Below, in pieces: positions 58,338 to 64,000 of a stretch of 64,000 nt of DNA; the stretch's first letter is position 1, and each line of letters starts with the position of its first letter. The notes under the pieces were generated by a model, which did no database searches, was not told the origin of the DNA, and was given only the letters and a program-made list of their open reading frames with translations. This DNA is from DASXKD01 sp963806145. GTDB lineage: Bacteria; Actinomycetota; Actinomycetes; Streptosporangiales; Streptosporangiaceae. The position numbers were made by a program, and so were the translations under genes. The stretch is taken from NCBI GenBank assembly GCA_963806145.1, contig CAWDXD010000022.1, positions 1 through 64,000 of the forward strand, in the 5' to 3' direction.

Positions 58338-58590
58338 TCAGCAGGAACGCTGGACAACCAGCGCTTTGATGATGGCGCCCCATTCGTAGACGATCTGATC
58401 GGGCCAGGAGGCCAGCGCAATCGGTGCGGTCACCACGTAGAGGGGGCCGCTGAAACAGCGCTTCATCCTTATCCGGGCCCGCGACTTCTGGGGAGTGGTC
58501 GTGACCAGGGCCACGGAATGCCAGTGGTACTTCCTGGCCAGGCGCCCGGCGAATTCGGCACGCACTGGGGCCCGATCAGCCAGCTCCCGC
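58338..58590 (-). pseudogene. Truncated DUF218-family copy (C-terminal fragment)
   Basis: The frame ends with EFAGRLARKYHWHSVALVTTT and IVYEWGAIIKALVVQRSC, closely matching the last 75 residues of the DUF218 protein at 52416 (same length, no gaps, most residues identical). The N-terminal half, with its membrane anchor, is absent; upstream codons to 58658 are unrelated. It is therefore a decayed duplicate lying on the other side of the STAND locus. Confidence 0.8.
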
Positions 58591-58721
58591 CGCCGCGGAA
58601 GCTCAGTTGCGATTGACGAGCGACGGACTAGGGGTATGAGATAAGGTCGCACCGACATGCCGCCCCTTGGGCGGAGTCACGGGGTGGGGCCTGCGTTCGC
58701 GCAGGCCGTGCAGGGGGAGGG

Positions 58722-59717
58722 ATGGACGTGCGCGTTCGACACAGGGTTATCACGCTGAGCGTGTTCGCGCTCGCGGCACTCACCGTCACGCAGACCGCGT
58801 CCGCCGCGGGTACCAACGCGCCGGGCTTGTGGTCTTCGACGTACACGGCGGCGCAGACCGACTGCGGGATCTTTTCCCTCGACGCCAACAACTTCTGCTG
58901 GACAGAGGGCGGAGACGGCGGCAGCCTGGCGGGCCCAGGCGTCGAGCTCGGCGTCAAGTTCACGTCTTCGCAGAGCGTGAACATCACCGGGGTTCGCGTG
59001 TACCGCGTCAGCCCCGGAACCGTCACCGGCCACCTGTGGGACGGGGCGGGGGGACCACCCCTCGCGACCGGCACCTTCGACGGGAGCGACACGCACAGCT
59101 GGCAGGACCTCATGTTCAACGCGCCCGTTCCGATCCAGGCGGGCCAGACTTATGTCGCGTCGTACCACGTGCCGGATGCGCAGTACGCGTTCCAGTACGG
59201 CTTCTTCGCCACCAGCGGGGACACGGTCGGCCCGATCACGGCGCTGAGCTCGCCGGACAGTAGCGGGAACGGCGTGTTCTGCTACGACAACGACCCGACC
59301 AACTGCGCCTCCTTCCCCGTGAACACCTTCCGTGACACCAACTACTGGGTCACGCCGTTGTGGGCGTACAACTTCTCCGGGTTCTTCCAGCCGGTCGACA
59401 ACACGCCGACGCTGAACGTCGCGAAGGCGGGCAGCGCGATCCCGGTGAAGTTCAGCCTCGGCGGGGACCAGGGCCTGGACATCTTCCGGGCAGGCTATCC
59501 GCAGGTGACCACCGTGTCCTGCGGCACCAGCGCGCCGACGGACGTCATCGAGACGACGGTCACAGCGGGGGGCAGCTCCCTGCAGTACGACTCGACGGCC
59601 AACCAGTACAGCTACGTCTGGAAGACCAACTCGAACGGGGCCGGGACATGCGTGCAGTTCGACCTCGGGCTCAACGATGGGAGCACGCACACCTTCCTCG
59701 TCCAGTTCAAGAAGTGA
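58722..59717 (+). CDS. Secreted DUF4082 protein with C-terminal PxKF-type domain
   Basis: 331 residues and intact. A signal peptide (VITLSVFALAALTVTQTASA) is followed by one DUF4082 module at about 30-215 (VELGVKFTSSQSVNITGVRVYR, GTFDGSDTHSWQDL, GQTYVASYHVP). The C-terminal module (NVAKAGSAIPVKFSLGGDQGLDIF, then FLVQFKK) is the PxKF domain seen at the ends of secreted actinobacterial proteins. It is the smallest and only unbroken DUF4082 gene in the window. A structural or binding role is likely. Confidence 0.85.
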   Translation: MDVRVRHRVITLSVFALAALTVTQTASAAGTNAPGLWSSTYTAAQTDCGIFSLDANNFCWTEGGDGGSLAGPGVELGVKFTSSQSVNITGVRVYRVSPGTVTGHLWDGAGGPPLATGTFDGSDTHSWQDLMFNAPVPIQAGQTYVASYHVPDAQYAFQYGFFATSGDTVGPITALSSPDSSGNGVFCYDNDPTNCASFPVNTFRDTNYWVTPLWAYNFSGFFQPVDNTPTLNVAKAGSAIPVKFSLGGDQGLDIFRAGYPQVTTVSCGTSAPTDVIETTVTAGGSSLQYDSTANQYSYVWKTNSNGAGTCVQFDLGLNDGSTHTFLVQFKK

Positions 59718-59726
59718 TCGACCCCA

Positions 59727-59755
59727 GGCGTCGGGCGCTGTCTGCGCCTTACGCC
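59727..59755. terminator. Possible bidirectional hairpin between convergent genes
   Basis: ggcgt-cg-ggcgc / gcgcc-tt-acgcc can pair around a tgtct loop between the DUF4082 stop and the convergent pth stop. The stem has a 2-base internal mismatch, so support is moderate. Confidence 0.5.
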
Positions 59756-59803
59756 GGCCGGCTGATGGGGCGTGATCAGCCGATTCCGCCCCCGAGCCGG
59801 ATG

Positions 59804-60403
59804 TCAGCTTCCGCTCGTCCCGGATACGCCCTCGCCATGGAAGGCGTTCTGCGCGGCGGCGAGACCGTCGGCAAGCAGCGCCTCCACCGCGTCCGCCGCC
59901 CGGTCGAGCACGAACGGCAGTTCCTTCCGCTCCGCCGCGGAGAAGTCGCGCAGTACGTAGGCGGCCGGGTCCATCCGCCCCGGGGGCCGCCCGATCCCGA
60001 TCCTGACCCGGTAGTACTCCCGCGTTCCCAGGTGGGCAGTCACCGACCGAAGGCCGTTGTGCCCGTTGTCCCCGCCACCGAGCTTGAGCCTGATCGTGCC
60101 GAACGGCAGGTCCAGCTCATCGTGGATCACCACGAGCTGCTCCGGCCCGAGCCGGTAGAACCCGCTGACCCCGGTCACCGGCCCGCCGGATTCGTTCATG
60201 AACGTGAGCGGCTTGATGATGGTCACGCTCTGGCCGGCCAGCCTGCCTTCCGCGGCCAGCGTGCGGAACTTGCCGGCCTTGAAGCGTGCCCCGGCCCGCG
60301 CGGCCAGCACGTCCGCGGTCAGGAAGCCCGCGTTGTGCCGGTTGGCCGCATAGGCCGGGCCCGGGTTGCCGAGCCCGGCGATCAGCCACCTGCCAGCGGT
60401 CAT
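59804..60403 (-). CDS. pth: Peptidyl-tRNA hydrolase
   Basis: 199-residue enzyme that frees tRNA from stalled peptidyl-tRNA. GLGNPGPAY is the N-terminal motif; the catalytic His is in NRHNAGF (near 23) and the partner Asp in VIHDELDLPFG. KPLTFMNESGG and GGDNGHNGLRS are also conserved. It follows rplY by 15 bases on the same strand, the common actinobacterial arrangement. Confidence 0.95.
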   Translation of the reverse strand: MTAGRWLIAGLGNPGPAYAANRHNAGFLTADVLAARAGARFKAGKFRTLAAEGRLAGQSVTIIKPLTFMNESGGPVTGVSGFYRLGPEQLVVIHDELDLPFGTIRLKLGGGDNGHNGLRSVTAHLGTREYYRVRIGIGRPPGRMDPAAYVLRDFSAAERKELPFVLDRAADAVEALLADGLAAAQNAFHGEGVSGTSGS

Positions 60404-60418
60404 CGGCGGCCCCGGAGA

Positions 60419-61067
60419 TCAGCCAGAGGAGTCGTCCGCAGCCTCGGCGTCCGGCACGGCATCCGGCGCGGCCGACACCTCTTCCGCGGCCGGGGTCTCG
60501 CCAAGCTCGGCCTCGATCTGCTCGGCGGTCGGCGCCGCCAGCACGTGCAGCACGAGGGCGTCGGGCTCGGCCACCAGCGTCACGCCCTCCGGCAGGGTGA
60601 GGTCCCCGGCGTGCACGGCGGCCCCGATCTCCATGCCCTCCACGTCGATCTCGATCGCCCTGCGGGATCTGCGTCGCATCCGCCTCGACGGTCAGGCGGA
60701 CCATCTGCTGGTCGAGCAGGCCGCCCGGCTCCACCTCGCCGGTGACCTGCACCGGGACCTCCACCGTGACCTTCTCGCCGCGGCGGACCATGATCAGGTC
60801 CACGTGCTCGATCCCGCCCCTGATCGGGTCGCGCTGCACGGCCTTGGGCAGCGTGAGCTGCGGGCGGCCGGACAGCCCGTCCACCTCGATGAGCACGTTC
60901 GGCGTCTTCAGCGCCATCAGCAGCTGGTGGCCGGGAAGCGTGATGTGCCGGGTGTCGGTGCCATGCCCGTAAAGGATGGCAGGCACGCGGCCCGCACGCC
61001 GGACGCGGCGAGCGGCCCCCTTGCCGAACTCGGTGCGCGGCTCGGCGACGATGCGGACCTCGGGCAC
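60419..61067 (-). CDS. rplY: 50S ribosomal protein L25 (Ctc form), one frameshift
   Basis: 5S-rRNA-binding ribosomal protein of the long Ctc type, about 216 residues. The first part reads RIVAEPRTEFGKGAARRVRRAGRVPAILYGHG and the second IEIDVEGMEIGAAVHAGDLTLPEGV, ending in an acidic, alanine-rich tail. They lie in different frames: an extra c near 60663 separates ATQIP from RAIEIDVEGM. The GTG start has an AAGGAG site. A shift in a ribosomal protein gene is best explained as a sequence error. Confidence 0.9.
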
Positions 61068-61194
61068 GGTACTACTCCTTCATGGGAACCTTGACATTCA
61101 CCGCACGGCACACGGTTCGTGATCCGGTGGCTTGACCGGCTGACAACGCACGGGCCGCCAACCTAGGCGCGTGAAGGAGTCTAGCGGACGCTGG

Positions 61195-63303
61195 CTACCC
61201 GGGATGCCTGTGCAGGTCGCGCTGCACGTTCAGCCATACCGACAGCCGCCCTTCGACGCGCCCCGGCGTCCCCAGCGCCCGGTGTACCAGCAGGTCGAAG
61301 TCGTGCCCGTATCGGGTCCGCCGGTCCACGAACACAGCGGCCACGTGTGACCTGGCGCACAGCTGGCGGATGGCCGCGACCGCGCTGGCGGTCATGGGCG
61401 GCGGCGGCGTGTGGGGGTACTGGCCGGCCTCCAGCACGGCGGCGAGCACCGGCGGGCCCTGCGGCAGCGGATGCCAGCTGCTCCGTAGGACGGCCCCCGG
61501 CACGAAGACGTCACCGCCGAGCACGCGGAACCGCATGCCCGAGGCTGCCTGCCACATCATGGCGTCGTTGCGCGGGGCCAGCTCGAACGGAAAGGTGAGT
61601 ACTACCGCTCCGGGCGGCACCTCGCGGACCTTCGTGCTGGTGAAAAAGCGCGGTGTGTGGACCGGATAGGTATGGATGGGAAGCTCTGGCACGAGCGGGA
61701 GGAACGCGACAACGCCCACCGCTGCCACCACGACCGGCCGCACCCAGCCTGGGGCACGGCCCCGGGGACCCTCGCCCCAGCGGGGGGAGCCTGGATCGCC
61801 GCGCCCTGGCATACCGCCGGGACGGGCGGCGCCGCGCGGACGCACCGGGTCCTGCCCGTAGCCCTTCCCGGTTGCGGGCACGGCCGCCGGCACGAGGGAG
61901 TCGGCCTGGCTGGGCTGGCCGTGGCCAGCGGCCGCGCTCGCCCGGCGCCATCCGTACGCCCGGGTCCGGTCCAGCCCGACGGCCACGATGACGGCGGCGG
62001 CCAGCTGGACGTACAGCGACAGCCGGGCCGCCTCCAGATTTTCCAGGATGGGCAGGTGGGCGAACACGGCGAACGGGAGCGGGATGCCTGCCGCTTTGCC
62101 CGCCACCGTCAGCTTGGCGCCGAGGCCGAGTATGAAGGCGACCAGGCCGATCACGGCGGCGGTGGCCACCAGCGGTACCCGGCGGTAGCGGATGACGAAG
62201 TAGCAAAGCAACACCAGGAGCGGGAGCCCGAGGTAGAAGCCGTTTTCGATGGTGCTACCGGCCGGCAGGCGGTCACCGGCGGCTTTCAGCACACCGGGCG
62301 CGAGAAGCTGGTGGCCGGTCGGGAAGAGCGGCGAAAGCAGGTCCGCGTGGTAGCGGGCCAGGCCGGACAGGATGTGCACCGGCCCGGCGGGCCGGTTCGG
62401 GCCCGCGATCAGCAGCCAGATCGCGTATCCGGCGATCAGCAGGAAGGCCGGCACCGCCGCGGCCAGCCCGCGCGCCAGGGCGCCTGCCCGCTCCGGCACG
62501 GCGCGCGGATGCCGCAAGGCAAGCCACGCCAGCCCGGCAACGGCCATCATCGTGCTGGTCAGGAGTATCTCGGGGGATATCAGGTACTGCAGCGCGGCCA
62601 CCAGCCCGAGCAGCAGGCCGCTGCGGAACGGCGGCCTTCTGCGGCTGACCAGCCAGTCGTCGAGCAGCGGAATGAACAACGGCACCAGCGGCACGAAGCT
62701 CAGGAAGACGTGCCGCACCGCCTGCCCGGCCAGGTACGGGGAGAAGGCGAACAGCAGGCCGCCGGCGAAGGCCGCTGGCCACCACGAGGTGTACCGGCGC
62801 AGGACGCCGAACATCGATGCTCCGGAGGCCGCCAGGCCCAGCTTGAGCAGCAGACTGAACGTGGCGACCGGCCCGGCCAGCAGCGTGACAGGCATGCCGA
62901 GGACGCCGAGCAGCGGCATGGCGGTGTCGACTGCCAGGTTCGCGCCCCTCGGCGCGTTGAGGTATTGCGTGAAGAACGGGTTGAGCCCGTGCGTCAGCGC
63001 ATGTGAAGTCCAGGCCAGGAACCACGTCTGCTGCTCGGGGTCACCACACGCGCAGCCGGGCAGATGCCCCGAGCCCCACGGCGCCGTGGGCCAGTAGAGG
63101 AGGAAGGCGAGCACGAGATAGACGGCGCCCGCCGCGCCAGCTTCGGCGAGGGTGCGCAGCGGGGAACGGGCCTCGGCGGGCCGGCTGGGCGCTGGCGTCA
63201 CGACTCCATCATTCAGGCCGCCCACCATGATCACTTGGCCGGGGTGATCCACGTATGCCCAGGTGGAGCCCGGGTAGAGCGGTGGCAATGAGGCTTCCAC
63301 CAA
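61195..63303 (-). CDS. Large multi-spanning membrane protein, GT-C/YfhO-like
   Basis: About 702 residues with roughly 12 hydrophobic segments in the first 480 and one near 550. The extracytoplasmic loop after the first segment has GCACGDPEQQTWFLAW, typical of membrane glycosyltransferase-like proteins. A soluble C-terminal domain of about 150 residues follows (PPGAVVLTFPFELAP, MMWQAASGMRFRVLGG). Function is probably transfer of a lipid-linked sugar, by fold resemblance. The start may be the TTG at 63303 or the ATG at 63228. The frame is intact. Confidence 0.75.
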   Translation of the reverse strand: MVEASLPPLYPGSTWAYVDHPGQVIMVGGLNDGVVTPAPSRPAEARSPLRTLAEAGAAGAVYLVLAFLLYWPTAPWGSGHLPGCACGDPEQQTWFLAWTSHALTHGLNPFFTQYLNAPRGANLAVDTAMPLLGVLGMPVTLLAGPVATFSLLLKLGLAASGASMFGVLRRYTSWWPAAFAGGLLFAFSPYLAGQAVRHVFLSFVPLVPLFIPLLDDWLVSRRRPPFRSGLLLGLVAALQYLISPEILLTSTMMAVAGLAWLALRHPRAVPERAGALARGLAAAVPAFLLIAGYAIWLLIAGPNRPAGPVHILSGLARYHADLLSPLFPTGHQLLAPGVLKAAGDRLPAGSTIENGFYLGLPLLVLLCYFVIRYRRVPLVATAAVIGLVAFILGLGAKLTVAGKAAGIPLPFAVFAHLPILENLEAARLSLYVQLAAAVIVAVGLDRTRAYGWRRASAAAGHGQPSQADSLVPAAVPATGKGYGQDPVRPRGAARPGGMPGRGDPGSPRWGEGPRGRAPGWVRPVVVAAVGVVAFLPLVPELPIHTYPVHTPRFFTSTKVREVPPGAVVLTFPFELAPRNDAMMWQAASGMRFRVLGGDVFVPGAVLRSSWHPLPQGPPVLAAVLEAGQYPHTPPPPMTASAVAAIRQLCARSHVAAVFVDRRTRYGHDFDLLVHRALGTPGRVEGRLSVWLNVQRDLHRHPG

Positions 63304-63415
63304 TGGAGACAGCCAAGGATGAATACGGGCGGTTCAGCAGTTTGTGCCTGGTAGCGCAGATTACACTGGCCGACTATCCAAGCTGGCCAATCCGCAGACC
63401 GGGGAATCAATCAGG

Positions 63416-64000
63416 TTGAAGCTGTCGATCTTGATGCCCGCCTACAACGAGGCGGCAACCGTCGGTATCGCTGTCAAGCGTGTCCTCGACATCCGCTATC
63501 CGTGCGACGTCGAGGTCGTCGTCGTGAACGACGGCAGCGCGGACAACACGAGCGAGGTGCTGGCCGGCATCGACGACCGGCGCGTCACGGTCACCGGGCA
63601 TCCGGTCAACCGCGGCAAGGGGGCGGCGGTGCGGACCGCGGCGGCCCTCGCCACCGGTGACTACCTGGTGATCTTCGACGCGGACCTGGAGTACTCCCCC
63701 GAGGACATCCTCGGCCTGCTCACGCCCGTGACACGCGGCGACGCGGAGGTGGTGTACGGGATCCGCAAGTTCGGCGCGTCCACCGCCCACTCGTTCTGGT
63801 TCGTCATCGGCAACCGGGTGAACACCTTCACCGCCAACGCGCTGTTCAACACGTGGATCAGCGACCTGCACACCTGCCTCAAGCTGCTGCCCGCGAGCCT
63901 GTTCAGGGAACTGCCGCTCACCGAGAACCGGTTCGGCCTGGACACCGAGCTGACCGCCATGCTGCTGGCCAGGGGGGTGCGCCCCTACGAGGTGCCGATC
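63416..64000 (+). CDS. Family 2 glycosyltransferase, dolichyl-phosphate mannose synthase-like (partial, cut by right edge)
   Basis: At least 195 residues of a GT-A enzyme. LSILMPAYNEAATVG, VVVVNDGSADNTSEVL, HPVNRGKGAAVRTAAALATGDYLVIFDADLEYSPEDI (the DAD motif) and LHTCLKLLPASLF are those of polyprenyl-phosphate sugar synthases. It likely charges a polyprenyl phosphate with mannose or glucose, which could feed the divergent GT-C-like protein. TTG at 63416 or ATG at 63434 may be the start. Confidence 0.88.
   Translation, partial: MKLSILMPAYNEAATVGIAVKRVLDIRYPCDVEVVVVNDGSADNTSEVLAGIDDRRVTVTGHPVNRGKGAAVRTAAALATGDYLVIFDADLEYSPEDILGLLTPVTRGDAEVVYGIRKFGASTAHSFWFVIGNRVNTFTANALFNTWISDLHTCLKLLPASLFRELPLTENRFGLDTELTAMLLARGVRPYEVPI

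Noticed and set aside
61657..63006. A 449-codon plus-strand open frame opposite the membrane protein
   Set aside because: Gln/Arg/His-rich shadow of the minus-strand membrane protein, which has clear hydrophobic segments.
1..64000. tRNA genes, insertion sequences or integrases that would mark a mobile island
   Set aside because: I found no tRNA-like T-arm, transposase motif or terminal inverted repeats on either strand by reading.

Overview
High-GC Gram-positive DNA, most likely from an actinomycete of the Streptosporangiales type. This is inferred from the GC-rich codon use, the order menG / geranylgeranyl reductase / nuoABCDEFG, the GTG and TTG starts, and the STAND-TPR and DUF4082 protein types. 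No tRNA, rRNA, CRISPR array or insertion sequence was seen.

Layout. (1) 1-9.5 kb, minus strand: respiratory block with menG, a menaquinone/geranylgeranyl reductase and nuoA-B-C-D-E-F-G, the last running off the left edge. (2) 9.6-12.65 kb: sulfate activation genes cysD and cysN, and cysQ. (3) 12.7-54.2 kb: a large cell-surface or extracellular polysaccharide locus. It holds a polyprenyl-phosphate sugar transferase, a WecG-type transferase, at least five other glycosyltransferases, a heptose-phosphate module (gmhA, hddA, gmhB), Wzz-, Wzy- and Wzx-like proteins, two aminotransferases, an epimerase, a Gfo/Idh oxidoreductase, two hexapeptide acetyltransferases, methyltransferases, and a coupled deacetylase/ATP-grasp/PHP trio. 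It also has rmlB beside an internally deleted rmlA, and an LhgO-type oxidase coupled to a DUF218 gene. Two very large secreted proteins with a dimethylformamidase-like domain and DUF4082 modules (14.5-19.3 and 44.3-49.3 kb) bracket most of the sugar genes. (4) 54.5-58.1 kb: a STAND ATPase with about 13 near-identical TPR units and a small upstream partner. (5) 58.3-59.7 kb: a second, truncated DUF218 copy and a third secreted DUF4082 protein. (6) 59.8-64 kb: housekeeping pth and rplY, a large membrane protein and a dolichyl-phosphate-mannose-synthase-like glycosyltransferase cut by the right edge.

How the genes fit together (inference): sugar-nucleotide enzymes (heptose, amino sugar, 6-deoxyhexose) feed the priming and later glycosyltransferases. 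Wzx, Wzy and Wzz would export and polymerise the chain, and the deacetylase/ATP-grasp/PHP trio may decorate it.

A strong caution: many genes carry single-base insertions or deletions. I count 11 in the first DUF4082 gene, roughly two dozen or more in the second and about six in the Gfo/Idh gene. Single ones lie in menG, cysQ, rplY and others. The 7.3 kb nuo block, 19.5-24 kb, 25.7-29.6 kb and 33.9-39.1 kb have none. Housekeeping genes are hit and in-frame stops are absent between shifts, so most are probably sequence errors, but their clustering is striking. Broken genes are annotated over the full extent of the reconstructed product.
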